Origin: Micromonospora parva
Lineage (GTDB): Bacteria; Actinomycetota; Actinomycetes; Mycobacteriales; Micromonosporaceae
Direction: 5' to 3'
Length of the DNA stretch: 64,000 bases
Assembly: GCF_000718515.1 (NCBI RefSeq)
Contig: NZ_JNZS01000006.1
Coordinates: 62,001-126,000, forward strand
Below, in pieces: positions 8,751 to 17,183 of the stretch (position 1 is the first letter of the stretch; the number at the start of each line of letters is the position of its first letter). The notes beneath the pieces were generated by a model. That model was given only the letters and a program-made list of their open reading frames with translations. It had not been told where the DNA came from and made no database searches. Both the position numbers and the translations under genes were made by a program.

Positions 8751-8764
8751 CTGCAAGGCGGGTC

Positions 8765-9313
8765 ATGAGAGCGGACGCGAAGCGCAACTACGACCTCATC
8801 GTCACGGCGGCGTCCGAGGCGATCGCCCGCGACGGCGCGTACGCCTCGCTGGAGGAGATCGCCCGATCCGCCGGGGTCGGTTCGGCGACCCTGCACCGGC
8901 ACTTCCCCACTCGGTGGTCGCTGCTCCAGGCGGTCTTCGGCGGATGTGTCCGCAACCTGGCGGCGCGCGCCGGAGATCTGCTCGCCGCGTCGGACGCGCT
9001 CGACGCGCTGACGACCTGGCTGCACGAGGTGACCGCGTACGCCACGACGACCCGCGGCCTCGCGGACTCGCTCCTGAACGAACCCGCCGAGGAGTCCGAG
9101 ACCTGCGGCGCGACGCTCGTCGCCGCCGGTGAACCACTGCTCCGCCGAGCCGTCGACGAGGGATCGGTACGACCCGGCATCACCATGGCCGACCTGATGA
9201 TCCTCGCCAACGGCATCTCACTCGCGGCACAACCGATGGGCGCGGCCAAGGCGGAACAACTGCTGACCCTCGCCCTGCGGGGAATCGGGCCAGCGGTCCG
9301 GCCACAGCCCTGA
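8765..9313 (+). CDS. TetR family transcriptional regulator
   Basis: A 182-residue regulator. The HTH occupies residues ~10-50 (LIVTAASEAIARDGAYASLEEIARSAG, then VGSATLHRHFPTRWSLLQAV). The C-terminal domain has the SBD-type signature of the group that includes LADSLLNEPAEE and GITMADLMILANGI. ATG 8765 directly follows the operator region. It is divergent from the NmrA-like gene, which it most likely represses together with itself through the AAGTGGGG palindromes. Ligand unknown. Confidence 0.9.
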   Translation: MRADAKRNYDLIVTAASEAIARDGAYASLEEIARSAGVGSATLHRHFPTRWSLLQAVFGGCVRNLAARAGDLLAASDALDALTTWLHEVTAYATTTRGLADSLLNEPAEESETCGATLVAAGEPLLRRAVDEGSVRPGITMADLMILANGISLAAQPMGAAKAEQLLTLALRGIGPAVRPQP

Positions 9314-9460
9314 GCCGTCGCCGGCCCGGCCCGGCAGCCCTTGCTGACCCCGCCCTCGCTTCCTGCCCATGGTGGAGGGTGCCTGATTCGTTTGCGACAT
9401 CAGCTCTACAGCATCTGAAGGCACCTCACTGCCCCCGCGACAACGCCTTCCACAGCAACG

Positions 9461-9502
9461 ACCCGAGACGACCACCCCGAGACGACCAGACCCAGACGAT
9501 GG
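9461..9502. repeat. Three-copy 14-bp tandem repeat
   Basis: Units ACCCGAGACGACCA, CCCCGAGACGACCA and GACCCAGACGATGG follow one another in the 248-base gap after the TetR gene. The first two differ at one base; the third is diverged. No function is evident. Confidence 0.6.
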
Positions 9503-9512
9503 CCTGGACACA

Positions 9513-9554
9513 GATACGCCCGGGCACCGACCCCCGTCGGCACCCGGGCGTATC
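9513..9554 (-). terminator. Hairpin terminator of the symporter operon
   Basis: Arms 9513-9530 and 9537-9554 (18 bases, 16 pairs matched) enclose a 6-base loop. The hairpin starts seven bases after the symporter stop on the minus strand. There is no clear U-tract, as is common in high-GC actinomycetes. Confidence 0.75.
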
Positions 9555-9561
9555 AGCGGTG

Positions 9562-11211
9562 TCAGGCGACCGGCTCGCGGGCCGAGTCGGCGTCGCGCTC
9601 GGTGCCCGGGGTGACCCGAGGGTCGCCCTCGTCGGCGAAGTAGTCGTCCGGCTCGGTGCCGTCGATCCCCTCCTCGACCTTCGCGGCCCGCAGCACCAGC
9701 GTCACCAGCGCCGCCACGGCCAGGTTCACCGCCACCGCCACGATGCCCACGTAGATCGTCTTGGTGGTGTCGAACCCGAACTCCGACAGCGGGAACGCCG
9801 AGCCACCGAAGTGCTTCCGGGTCGGGCTGGCCACCTGGTAGAGCATCCACATGCCCAACCCCATGCCGACCGCCCAGCCGACGATCAGGCCGGTGCGGTG
9901 GAACCAGCGGGTGTAGAGGCCCAGCGCCACCGCCGGCAGCGTCTGCAGGATGATCACGCCGCCGATCAGCTGGAGGTCGATGGAGAACTGCGGATCGAGG
10001 AACACGATGCAGGCCACCGCGCCGACCTTCACCACCAGCGAGGTGATCTTCGAGACGTTCGCCTCCTGGGCCGGGGAGGCGTCCCGCTTCAGGTACTCCT
10101 TGTAGATGTTGCGGGTGAACAGGTTCGCCGCCGCGATCGACATGATCGCCGCGGGCACCAGCGCGCCGATGCCGATCGCCGCGTACGCGACACCGGCGAA
10201 CCAGTCCGGGAACTGCTGGTCGAAGAGCAGCGGCACGACGGTGTTGCTGTCGACAGTGCCCTCCTTGGCACCGGGCAGCGGCTTCACACCGGCCGCGATC
10301 GCCATGTAGCCGAGCAGCGCGATCAACCCGAGCAACAAGCTGTACGCGGGCAGCGCCGACATGTTCCGCTTGATCACGTCGCGGTTCCGGCTGGCCAGCA
10401 CACCGGTGATGCTGTGCGGGTAGAGGAAGAGCGCCAACGCCGAGCCGAACGCCAACGTCACGTACTGAAGCTGGTTGTTGCCGTTGAGCAGGATGCCGTC
10501 GTTCGGGTTGGGCGAGGCGTCGAACTTCGCGTCCGCGGCGGCGAAGATGTCACCCCAGCCGCCCAGCTTGTACGGCAGGTAGATGACCGCCACCAGGATG
10601 ACGATGTAGATCAGGCTGTCCTTGACGAACGCGATCAGTGCCGGCGCGCGCAGCCCCGACTGGTACGTGTACGCGGCCAGGATGGCGAACGCGATGATGA
10701 TCGGCAGGTGCCGGGCCAGCGCGTTGTCGCCGGTGACGCCCATCGTCTTGAGCACCGCCTCGATGCCGACCAGCTGCAACGCGATGTACGGCATGGTGGC
10801 GACGATGCCGGTGATCGCGATCAGCAGCGCCAGCACCGGCGAGTCGAACCGGTTGCGGACGAAGTCGGCCGGCGTGACGAACCCGTGCCGGTGCGACACC
10901 GACCAGAGCCGCACCAGCACCAGGAAGACCAGCGGGTAGATGACGATGGTGTACGGCACGGCGAAGAACCCGGCCGCACCGGCACCGAACATCAACGCCG
11001 GCACCGCCACGAAGGTGTACGCGGTGTAGAGGTCACCGCCGACCAGGAACCAGGTGATCCAGCCGCCGAAGCTGCGCCCACCCAACCCCCACTCGTCCAG
11101 GTGCGCCATGTCCTTCGGAGCCCGCCACCGGGCGGCCACGAAGCCCATCACGCTCACCAGCAGGAACAGGAACGAGAAGACGATGATCTCGGTGAGATGG
11201 TCCCGCCACAT
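9562..11211 (-). CDS. Sodium:solute symporter, monocarboxylate (MctP-like) type
   Basis: A 549-residue sodium:solute symporter-family (SSS) permease with about thirteen hydrophobic helices, most like the MctP group that takes up acetate, pyruvate, lactate and similar monocarboxylates. Recognisable stretches are GGRSFGGWITWFLVGGDLYTAY near the N-terminus and GIGALVPAAIMSIAAANLFTRN around residue 350. ATG 11211 shares one base with the TGA of the DUF3311 gene and GGGAGG precedes it, so the pair is translationally coupled. The longer upstream frame overlaps DUF3311 and is a shadow. The C-terminal 50 residues are acidic and cytosolic. Substrate assignment is by family resemblance only. Confidence 0.88.
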   Translation of the reverse strand: MWRDHLTEIIVFSFLFLLVSVMGFVAARWRAPKDMAHLDEWGLGGRSFGGWITWFLVGGDLYTAYTFVAVPALMFGAGAAGFFAVPYTIVIYPLVFLVLVRLWSVSHRHGFVTPADFVRNRFDSPVLALLIAITGIVATMPYIALQLVGIEAVLKTMGVTGDNALARHLPIIIAFAILAAYTYQSGLRAPALIAFVKDSLIYIVILVAVIYLPYKLGGWGDIFAAADAKFDASPNPNDGILLNGNNQLQYVTLAFGSALALFLYPHSITGVLASRNRDVIKRNMSALPAYSLLLGLIALLGYMAIAAGVKPLPGAKEGTVDSNTVVPLLFDQQFPDWFAGVAYAAIGIGALVPAAIMSIAAANLFTRNIYKEYLKRDASPAQEANVSKITSLVVKVGAVACIVFLDPQFSIDLQLIGGVIILQTLPAVALGLYTRWFHRTGLIVGWAVGMGLGMWMLYQVASPTRKHFGGSAFPLSEFGFDTTKTIYVGIVAVAVNLAVAALVTLVLRAAKVEEGIDGTEPDDYFADEGDPRVTPGTERDADSAREPVA

Positions 11212-11456
11212 CAGTGACCTCCCCGCTTCTTTGTCATCTGGTAGACCAACGTGGTGGTGCCGACGCCGAGCAGGATGAAGGCCAGTTGCAGCCAGTAGAA
11301 ACGCGGGAAGCCGAAGACCCGGGGCGAGTCGCCATTGAAGAAGACCGGGACCAGCGGCACCACGATGGGAATGAACAGCAACCAGTTCCAGGGGCTGTGG
11401 TCCTTCGCCCTGGTCGGCGCCGTGGTGGTGGGCGCCTCCGGTTCGGGTGCAGCCAT
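11211..11456 (-). CDS. DUF3311 small membrane protein
   Basis: An 81-residue protein with a short polar N-terminus rich in Pro, Thr and Ala, then two transmembrane helices (WNWLLFIPIVVPLVPVFF and FYWLQLAFILLGVGTTTLVY) and a basic C-terminus. This is DUF3311, which habitually precedes SSS symporters and probably acts as an accessory subunit (inference). ATG 11456 was chosen because the conserved part begins shortly after it and upstream codons lie in the divergent promoter. Its TGA overlaps the symporter ATG by one base. The five-gene operon beginning at 11659 diverges from it. Confidence 0.85.
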   Translation of the reverse strand: MAAPEPEAPTTTAPTRAKDHSPWNWLLFIPIVVPLVPVFFNGDSPRVFGFPRFYWLQLAFILLGVGTTTLVYQMTKKRGGH

Positions 11457-11658
11457 CTGACACACCTCCGGGGAGTCGTGGATCTCGATGTAACGGCCGG
11501 AGGCTACGGCTTTGTGGCGTCCGTCACGTGACCCGTCAGGCGCGTCGTGCGCCGAGCGGCGAGTGTGGTGCGCCGAATGACGCCCCGCCGGCACGGGACA
11601 GCGCAGACGGTGCCTGCCTACTAGCCTGATGGCGACCAAGGGTTGCGGGGTGATCACC

Positions 11659-11961
11659 GTGTCGCGGTACGAAGTCGAGGCCATGCGGGCGTTGGGCACG
11701 TCCTTCAGCACCTACGCCGACGAGCTGGACCAGCAGACCAACTGGGCACTGTCCGGGTTGGAGATGCCGTCGGCGGCGTTCCCCCTGTTCGCGTTGTCCG
11801 CCGTCGACGACTACGAACGGTCCCTCTCCGCCGTTGGCGCGGTGACGGCCACCCTGCGCGAGACGTTCGAGGCGATCGGCGCCGCGTTGCAGCGGGTCGC
11901 CGGGCACTACGACCAGTTGGAGGCCGACCAGGCCGACGGCTTCCGACGCCCGCACAACTGA
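11659..11961 (+). CDS. Small helical protein, type VII secretion (ESX)-like
   Basis: A 100-residue predicted helical protein, first gene of a five-gene operon. It has the size and two-helix make-up of WXG100-type ESX substrates: a helix up to about residue 25, NWALSG at 29-34 where a WxG turn would be expected, and a second helix from about 45 to 90. It is not a canonical WXG100 because the motif is degenerate. GTG 11659 is preferred over ATG 11629 and GTG 11650 because GGGGTGATCA, an extended match to the anti-Shine-Dalgarno, lies right before it. No function can be asserted beyond family resemblance. Confidence 0.6.
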   Translation: MSRYEVEAMRALGTSFSTYADELDQQTNWALSGLEMPSAAFPLFALSAVDDYERSLSAVGAVTATLRETFEAIGAALQRVAGHYDQLEADQADGFRRPHN

Positions 11962-11973
11962 GAGGGGCACGAG

Positions 11974-12705
11974 GTGTCCGGTTGGGACGAGGGCTCGTGG
12001 ACCGACCCGAGCAGCGACGCCTTCGACACGCTGATGGTGCGCGGTCTTGTGGTGGCCGTGACGAGCACGTTGATCGTCGCCCTCGAACCGTCCGGGTCGG
12101 GGATGGCGGCGGCGTCGGTGGCCGCCCTGCTGGTAATGCCGAACGTGGTCGACCCTGAGCCGTGGTTCAACAACTCGGGCACCTGGGGCGAGCTGAAGAA
12201 CACCTACGACAGCATGCACGCGCAACTGCTCAGCCAGGTTGAGAAGCTGAACGGCTACTGGGACGACTCGGCTGCCCGCCAGTTCCACGCGTTCGCCACC
12301 GGCGACCTGTTGCCCGCCCTGGATCGGCTGACCCAGACCTGCGCGCTGATGGATTCGTACTGCGCGCAGATGGCCGTCGGGGTCAGCACCACGCTGGCGG
12401 CCTTCCTGGTCGGCACGGCCGCCGCCATCGGTGGTGCGATCGCGGCGAACGCCTCCGGTCCGGTGTCGCCCGCGGTCAAGGTGGCGATCTTCGTGGCCTG
12501 GGCGGGCTTCGCGGTCGCTGTCATCGGCCTCCTGGTGGGTTTCGCGTTGCTGGTGTGGCAGTCGGCGAAGAGCCTCGGCGACGCGAACGACGCGCTCGCC
12601 AACAAGTTCGCCGACCAGGCCGGGAAGATCGATACCCGCAGCGTCCAGCTGCCCGAGTCGTTGAAGATCGAGATCGGTGATCCGAGCAGGTGGGAGACGC
12701 GGTGA
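11974..12705 (+). CDS. WXG100-like protein with two membrane helices
   Basis: A 243-residue protein, second in the operon. After a polar N-terminus there is a hydrophobic helix (residues ~20-55), then a helical segment containing LNGYWDDSAARQF (around 93-105), resembling the W-x-x/D turn of ESX proteins, then two strong transmembrane segments near 135-160 and 168-195 and a polar tail. GTG 11974 follows the previous stop by 12 bases with GAGAGGGG upstream. The end overlaps the next start as GTGA. It could be a membrane-anchored secreted effector or a structural partner of the small ESX-like protein; this is inference. Confidence 0.65.
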   Translation: MSGWDEGSWTDPSSDAFDTLMVRGLVVAVTSTLIVALEPSGSGMAAASVAALLVMPNVVDPEPWFNNSGTWGELKNTYDSMHAQLLSQVEKLNGYWDDSAARQFHAFATGDLLPALDRLTQTCALMDSYCAQMAVGVSTTLAAFLVGTAAAIGGAIAANASGPVSPAVKVAIFVAWAGFAVAVIGLLVGFALLVWQSAKSLGDANDALANKFADQAGKIDTRSVQLPESLKIEIGDPSRWETR

Positions 12706-13115
12706 CGGGGGACGCGGAGGCGATCGCGGCGGCGGCGCGGGAGGCCCAGCGGCAGGGCTACACGGAGGCGTCGCTGCGGCAGGTCCAGAGCCGGGTGAAC
12801 GAGCTCAACGAACGGGTGGCGTCGCTGCGGGAGGAGAGCGTCTCCGCCAGCGACGGGACGGGCACGGTGACCGTCCGGGTGACCGGCGACGGGGAGGTCG
12901 CCGGGGTGTACATCAGCCCACAGGCCATTCGGGACCTCGACGCGGACGCGCTCGGCAACGCCTGCGTGGAGGCGGTCCGCGAAGCCCAGACGCGACTCGC
13001 CGCAGTGCTCGGCGAGCGACTTCAGGAGATCACCGGAAACGACGGGGTGGACCAGGCGGTCAGCCTGCGGCAGGCCCTGGACGAGTTCCGCACTGCGGCG
13101 GGGAGGGCCAGCTGA
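12702..13115 (+). CDS. YbaB/EbfC-like protein (first copy)
   Basis: A 137-residue protein of the YbaB/EbfC type: an N-terminal amphipathic helix with AREAQRQGYTEASLRQVQSRVNELNERVASL, then a strand region (TVTVRVTGDGEVAGVYISPQAIRDLDADAL) that is diagnostic of the fold, then a C-terminal helix. Canonical YbaB is a nucleoid-associated DNA-binding dimer; actinobacteria also carry such proteins in ESX-like operons where the role is unknown. GTG 12702 overlaps the previous TGA by three bases (GTGA) and is preferred over GTG 12690 because GGGAG precedes it. Confidence 0.7.
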   Translation: MTGDAEAIAAAAREAQRQGYTEASLRQVQSRVNELNERVASLREESVSASDGTGTVTVRVTGDGEVAGVYISPQAIRDLDADALGNACVEAVREAQTRLAAVLGERLQEITGNDGVDQAVSLRQALDEFRTAAGRAS

Positions 13116-13486
13116 TGGGGCGTCCCGATCTGGGCGCGTTGACCCGACAGATGAACGCGCTCATCACCGCGACCGTGGAGTTCGCCGAGCAGGCCGCCGA
13201 CCGGAGGCACGTGGTCTCGTCGCCCGACGGGGAAGTGACAGTCGAGATGTCCGGCAACCGGGAGCTGCTCACCGTCCGGATCGACCCCCGCGCCCGTCGC
13301 ACGGTCGACAACCTGACCCTCGGTGACCTGGTCGCCGAGACCATTCGGGCGGCCGGCCGCGAGGTCGACCAGGCCCGGCAGGCACTGCTGGATTCGTTGC
13401 CGATCGGCGACCACCGGGTCGGTGAGGTGCTGCGCGACCCGCAGCGCCTGCTGCGGAACGGGCCTGGCGCGGAGGCGGCGAGGTGA
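13115..13486 (+). CDS. YbaB/EbfC-like protein (second copy)
   Basis: A 123-residue second YbaB-type protein. An N-terminal helix (ALTRQMNALITATVEFAEQAADRR) leads into the strand motif EVTVEMSGNRELLTVRID and a helix AETIRAAGREVDQARQALLDSL. The ATG shares one base with the preceding TGA, and GGGAGGG lies in front. Two diverged YbaB-like genes side by side suggest a heterodimer. It ends inside the start of the next gene (4-base overlap), so all five genes of this operon are translationally linked. Confidence 0.7.
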   Translation: MGRPDLGALTRQMNALITATVEFAEQAADRRHVVSSPDGEVTVEMSGNRELLTVRIDPRARRTVDNLTLGDLVAETIRAAGREVDQARQALLDSLPIGDHRVGEVLRDPQRLLRNGPGAEAAR

Positions 13487-13725
13487 GCCGCCGACCCCGC
13501 TCCCCCCGGGCCAACAGCGCGATCCTGCTGGTCTGGTTCGTCGCCGTGACCCTGCTGCTGGGCGGGCTCGCGCTCGACGGCGAGATGCCCGGCCTGATCC
13601 GGCTGGCGCTGGCGCTGCTCTGGGCCGGTCTCGCCCTGCCGACCCTCTACCTGCTGCGGTGGCTGCACCGCAGAGGCACCGCCGGGCAACCGGCCCGGCC
13701 AGGGCAGGACCGGACGAGCCGGTGA
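13483..13725 (+). CDS. Small two-helix membrane protein
   Basis: An 80-residue protein with a basic N-terminus (SRRPRSPRAN), two membrane helices (AILLVWFVAVTLLLGGLAL and LIRLALALLWAGLALPTLYLL) and a basic C-terminal tail. GTG 13483 overlaps the previous stop by four bases. It is the last gene of the ESX/YbaB-like operon and may anchor the complex to the membrane; this is inferred only from position. It converges on the RNase HI/phosphatase gene with 17 bases between the stops. Confidence 0.65.
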   Translation: MSRRPRSPRANSAILLVWFVAVTLLLGGLALDGEMPGLIRLALALLWAGLALPTLYLLRWLHRRGTAGQPARPGQDRTSR

Positions 13726-13742
13726 GCCCCGACCGCCGCTGA

Positions 13743-14921
13743 TCAGAGCGCGGCGAGGTGGGCGGTGTCGTTGACCGTCCGCACGGCCACGCCGCCGTCG
13801 GGCCACATGTCGAGCACCGAGATGCCGGCCGCGTCCAGGAAGAGCCGGTGCAGGAAACCGTCGCCGGCCGCGAGGGCGTCGCGCAGCACCAGCTTGATCG
13901 GCGAGACGTGGGAGACGACCACCACTGTCTCACCGGGGTACGCGGTGAGCAGTCCGGCGATGACCCGGTTGGCGCGTTCGGCGACGTGGGTGAACGACTC
14001 CCCGCCCGGCGGCGCGATCCGGGGTGAGGCGAGCCAGGCGTCCATCTCCCCCGGCCACTGGTCGCGCACCTCGGCGAACGTGCGCCCTTCCCACTGGCCG
14101 AAGTCGCACTCGATCAGGTCGTCCTCGGTGCGGACCGGCACGTCGCCGAGCGCCCCGGCGATCGCCGCCGCGGTGGCCGTACACCGGGACAACGGTGAGC
14201 TGAGCACGGCCGCGACGGACGGGGCCAGCTCCGCCACCCGGGCACCGGTGGCGCCGGCCTGGGCCCGGCCACGCTCGGAGAGCGGCACGTCGCCGCGCCC
14301 GGAGTAGCGTCGCTGCTCCGTGTACGGGGTTTCGCCGTGCCGGACCAGGATCAGCCGGGTGGCGGTGAAGGTGGGCCGTGGCTCCCAGGAGGCCGGCGCG
14401 GTCGCCGGGTCACTGCCGGTCGCCGGCTGGCCGGCGCCGCGCGACGCGGGACGGCCCACGGTGTCAGCCGACGCGGGACGGCCGGTGGTCGCGGTGGCCG
14501 GTGGGCGGCCGGCGGCGGCGTCCATGGCGGCGTTGGCGAGGGCGTCGGCGTGCCGGTTCTGCTCGCGCGGGATCCAGCTGAACCGGACCGCAGTGAACCG
14601 GCCCACCAGCGCGGCGGCCTGGGCGGCGAGGGGCCGCAGGCCGGGGTGCTTGATCTGCCACCGGCCGCACATCTGCTCGACCACCAGCTTGGAGTCCATC
14701 CGGACGTCCACCTCGGCGGCGCCCAGCTCGGCGGCGGCGGTCAACCCGGCGATCAGGCCCTGGTACTCGGCGACGTTGTTGGTGGCCGTGCCGAGCGACT
14801 CGGAGCGCTCGGCGAGCACCTCGCCGGTCTCCGGGTCGCGGACCACCGCGCCGTAGCCGGCGGGGCCGGGGTTGCCCCGGGACCCACCGTCGGCCTCGAC
14901 GGAGACCACGCGCGGCGCCAC
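13743..14921 (-). CDS. Bifunctional RNase HI / histidine phosphatase
   Basis: A 392-residue two-domain protein, homologous in layout to M. tuberculosis Rv2228c. Residues ~1-140 are an RNase HI domain (VEADGGSRGNPGPAGYG with Asp 10, NNVAEYQGL, RMDSKLVVEQM, QNRHADALAN carry the acidic metal ligands), which cleaves RNA in RNA-DNA hybrids. A Pro/Ala/Gly-rich linker follows. From about residue 185 comes a phosphoglycerate-mutase-like phosphatase (LILVRHGETPYTEQ; second His in VVVSHVSPIKL); the mycobacterial enzyme also acts on the cobalamin precursor alpha-ribazole phosphate. It lies three bases downstream of the zinc-ribbon gene, forming the conserved actinobacterial trio with that gene and Nif3. 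Confidence 0.93.
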   Translation of the reverse strand: MAPRVVSVEADGGSRGNPGPAGYGAVVRDPETGEVLAERSESLGTATNNVAEYQGLIAGLTAAAELGAAEVDVRMDSKLVVEQMCGRWQIKHPGLRPLAAQAAALVGRFTAVRFSWIPREQNRHADALANAAMDAAAGRPPATATTGRPASADTVGRPASRGAGQPATGSDPATAPASWEPRPTFTATRLILVRHGETPYTEQRRYSGRGDVPLSERGRAQAGATGARVAELAPSVAAVLSSPLSRCTATAAAIAGALGDVPVRTEDDLIECDFGQWEGRTFAEVRDQWPGEMDAWLASPRIAPPGGESFTHVAERANRVIAGLLTAYPGETVVVVSHVSPIKLVLRDALAAGDGFLHRLFLDAAGISVLDMWPDGGVAVRTVNDTAHLAAL

Positions 14922-14924
14922 GAC

Positions 14925-15662
14925 CTACAGGCCCGACTCGTTGGTGCGGACCATGATCCGTCGGCAGTCCTCGCAGCGGACCACGTCGTCGGGGGCGGCC
15001 TTGCGGATCCGGGCCAGGTCGGCACCGGACAGCTCCAGGCGGCACCCGCCGCAGCGGCCCGCGGTGAGCAGCGCGGCACCCAGCCCGGTGTCCTCGCGGA
15101 TCTTGTCGTAGAGGTTGACCAGCTCGGCCGGGAGGTCGGCGGCGAGCGGCTGACGGGCGCCCCGCTTGAACTCCTCCTCCTTGGCGATCTCGGCCAGTGC
15201 CTCGTCGCGGCGCTGTTCGGTGGCGGCCCGCTTGTCCCGGGTCTCGGCCAGCCGCTGCTCCACGCCGTCCAGTACGCCCTGCGCGGTTTCCCGCTGCTCC
15301 ATCAGCTCCAGCTCGGCGTCCTCCAGGTCGCCCTGGCGGCGCTTCAGCGACACCAGTTCGTGCTGGAGCGCCTCCAGCTCCCGGGCCGGGCCGGTGCCGG
15401 CGGCCAGTCGGTTCTCGTCCTTCTCCTTGCGGGCCCGGACCTGCTCGACGTCCTTCTCCAACCGGGCGATGTCCCGGTCCAGGTCGTCCACCGCAACCTG
15501 GGCGCGGACCCGCTCGTCCTCCATCGACGACAACTCGCGGGCCAGCGCCTCCAGCTCGGCGCGCTCGGGCAGCGAACGCCGGCGGTGGGCGAGCTGGGCG
15601 AGGTTGGTGTCGATCGCCTGGAGGTCGAGCAGGCGGCGCTGCACCTGAGGGTCAGCCTTCAC
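14925..15662 (-). CDS. Coiled-coil zinc-ribbon protein (DUF164 family)
   Basis: A 245-residue protein corresponding to M. tuberculosis Rv2229c. Residues ~1-165 form a long heptad-rich coiled-coil hairpin full of Glu, Arg and Leu; the C-terminus is a C4 zinc ribbon with CGGC at 204-207 and CEDC at 230-233. Function is unknown, but the fold (CT398/FlgZ-like) suggests a nucleic-acid or protein-binding chaperone. Its ATG lies inside the end of the Nif3 gene (11-base overlap), and it is followed three bases later by the RNase HI/phosphatase, so the three are co-transcribed. Confidence 0.9.
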   Translation of the reverse strand: MKADPQVQRRLLDLQAIDTNLAQLAHRRRSLPERAELEALARELSSMEDERVRAQVAVDDLDRDIARLEKDVEQVRARKEKDENRLAAGTGPARELEALQHELVSLKRRQGDLEDAELELMEQRETAQGVLDGVEQRLAETRDKRAATEQRRDEALAEIAKEEEFKRGARQPLAADLPAELVNLYDKIREDTGLGAALLTAGRCGGCRLELSGADLARIRKAAPDDVVRCEDCRRIMVRTNESGL

Positions 15663-16524
15663 GGTCGGGCTCCTTGTCGTCCACAGCGGGTGCGGCGGCG
15701 TGCACGGTCCACGGGTCGGTGTCCAGGTCGGACACCAGCGTCTCGACGTCCAGCGCCTCCCGGAGGAAGGCGGCCAGGTCGTCCAGCCACGGTCGTTCGG
15801 TCGCCCAGTGGGCGGCGTCGATCAGGGCGGGACCATCGGCGGCGAGGTGCTCGCCAGCCGGGTGGTGCCGCAGGTCGGCGGTGAGGAACGCGTCCACCCC
15901 GGCGGCGGTCGCGGCGCCGAGGAAGCTGTCCCCCGACCCGCCGCTGACGGCGAGGGTACGAACCATACGCCCGGGATCCCCCGCCGCGCGAACTCCCCAG
16001 GACGTGACGGGGAGCACCGCGGCGGCGTGCCGGGTCAGTTCGGCGAGGGTCATCGGCTCGGGCAGCTCGCCGATCCGGCCGAATCCCCGGTCGTCACCGT
16101 GGGCGGGCGAGCCGGGCGCCGGCCGCTGGAGTGGGCGTGGACCGGTGAGCCCGAAGCGGGCGGCGAGGGCGTCGGAGACACCCGGGGAGGCGACGTCGGC
16201 GTTGGTGTGCGCCGTGTAGAGCGCCACCCCGGCCCGGATCAACCGGTGGATGATCCGCCCCTTGAAGGTTGTCGCGGCGACCGACGACACCCCGCGCAGC
16301 AGCAGCGGGTGATGCGAGACGATCATGTCCGCGTCCGCGGCGAGCGCCTCGTCGACCGTCTCGGGCACCACGTCGACCACGCAGAGCACCCGGCGGACCG
16401 GGGCGGCCGGCTCGCCGAGCACCAGGCCCACCCGGTCCCACTCCTCCGCCCAGACCGGCGGAAAACGCCGTTCCAGCTCGGCCACCACGTCGCCGACAGT
16501 GGGGGCGGATCCGCTTGTGCTCAC
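15652..16524 (-). CDS. Nif3-like dinuclear metal-centre protein
   Basis: A Nif3/YbgI-type hexameric protein of about 290 residues, corresponding to Rv2230c. Metal-binding motifs are IVSHHPLLLRG (two His) in the N-terminal half, HTNADVASPGVSD, and a C-terminal DAAHWATE. GTP cyclohydrolase-like or hydrolase activity has been proposed for the family; the true reaction is unsettled. GTG 16524 is chosen as start; a longer start at GTG 16554 would add ten residues and cannot be excluded. It overlaps the zinc-ribbon gene by 11 bases. Confidence 0.87.
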   Translation of the reverse strand: MSTSGSAPTVGDVVAELERRFPPVWAEEWDRVGLVLGEPAAPVRRVLCVVDVVPETVDEALAADADMIVSHHPLLLRGVSSVAATTFKGRIIHRLIRAGVALYTAHTNADVASPGVSDALAARFGLTGPRPLQRPAPGSPAHGDDRGFGRIGELPEPMTLAELTRHAAAVLPVTSWGVRAAGDPGRMVRTLAVSGGSGDSFLGAATAAGVDAFLTADLRHHPAGEHLAADGPALIDAAHWATERPWLDDLAAFLREALDVETLVSDLDTDPWTVHAAAPAVDDKEPDREG

Positions 16525-16594
16525 GGCGGGCCAGCTTACCGGCGTGGCGGCCACCGGGCGGTGACACCCGGCCCGGCCGCGTCGGACGGACGCC

Positions 16595-17167
16595 CTAGGC
16601 GGCGGTCCAGGAGACGGTCTGCAACGCGGCCAGCGGCATCGCCCAGGGGAAGGCGTGCATGTGCTGTTCCCCCGTCCCGGGCGGATGCAGCGCGATCACG
16701 TCGTCGCCGAAGAGCACGGTGACGCCCCACTCGGCCAACCGGGCCACCCCGGCCCGAAACGCCGGGTGGCAGGCCATCGCCGCGTTGGTGTACGGCACCG
16801 CCACGATGGGGACGCCCTTGCCCTGGGCCTCGACCAGCAGCCCGAGCGCCAGGGTGTCGGTGATCCCGGCCGCCCACTTGTTGACCGTGTTGACGGTGGC
16901 CGGGCAGACGATCATGGCGTCGGCGGGCGGCAGCACGTCCGGGTCGCCGGGATTCTTGTAGTGCGTCCGCACCGGATGGCCGGTCTGCCGAATCAGGGCC
17001 GACTGGTCGACGAACTTCGCGCCGTCCGGCGTGGTGATCACGCAGACGTCCCAACCGTCCTGTTGGGCGAGGTCGACCAGACGACCGACGTGCCGTGCCA
17101 GCGGCGAACCGCAGGCGATGACGTAGAGCACCTCGCGGTGCCCGCTGTTGCGCGTTGTACCGGCCAT
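16595..17167 (-). CDS. Flavoprotein (PPC decarboxylase-like fold)
   Basis: A 190-residue flavoprotein of the PPC-decarboxylase/UbiX-like fold (Pfam Flavoprotein). The N-terminus has VIACGSPLARHVGRLVDLAQ, the flavin-binding turn, and DAMIVCPATVNTVNKWAAG (around 83-101) is the conserved substrate-side loop. Actinobacterial members occur in many regulatory and biosynthetic neighbourhoods and their substrate is unknown. GTG or ATG alternatives exist near 17167; this start gives the usual N-terminus. The XRE-TPR regulator gene ends 17 bases before it on the same strand, so the two are probably co-transcribed. Confidence 0.82.
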   Translation of the reverse strand: MAGTTRNSGHREVLYVIACGSPLARHVGRLVDLAQQDGWDVCVITTPDGAKFVDQSALIRQTGHPVRTHYKNPGDPDVLPPADAMIVCPATVNTVNKWAAGITDTLALGLLVEAQGKGVPIVAVPYTNAAMACHPAFRAGVARLAEWGVTVLFGDDVIALHPPGTGEQHMHAFPWAMPLAALQTVSWTAA

Positions 17168-17183
17168 CAGACCGGCTCCGCGC

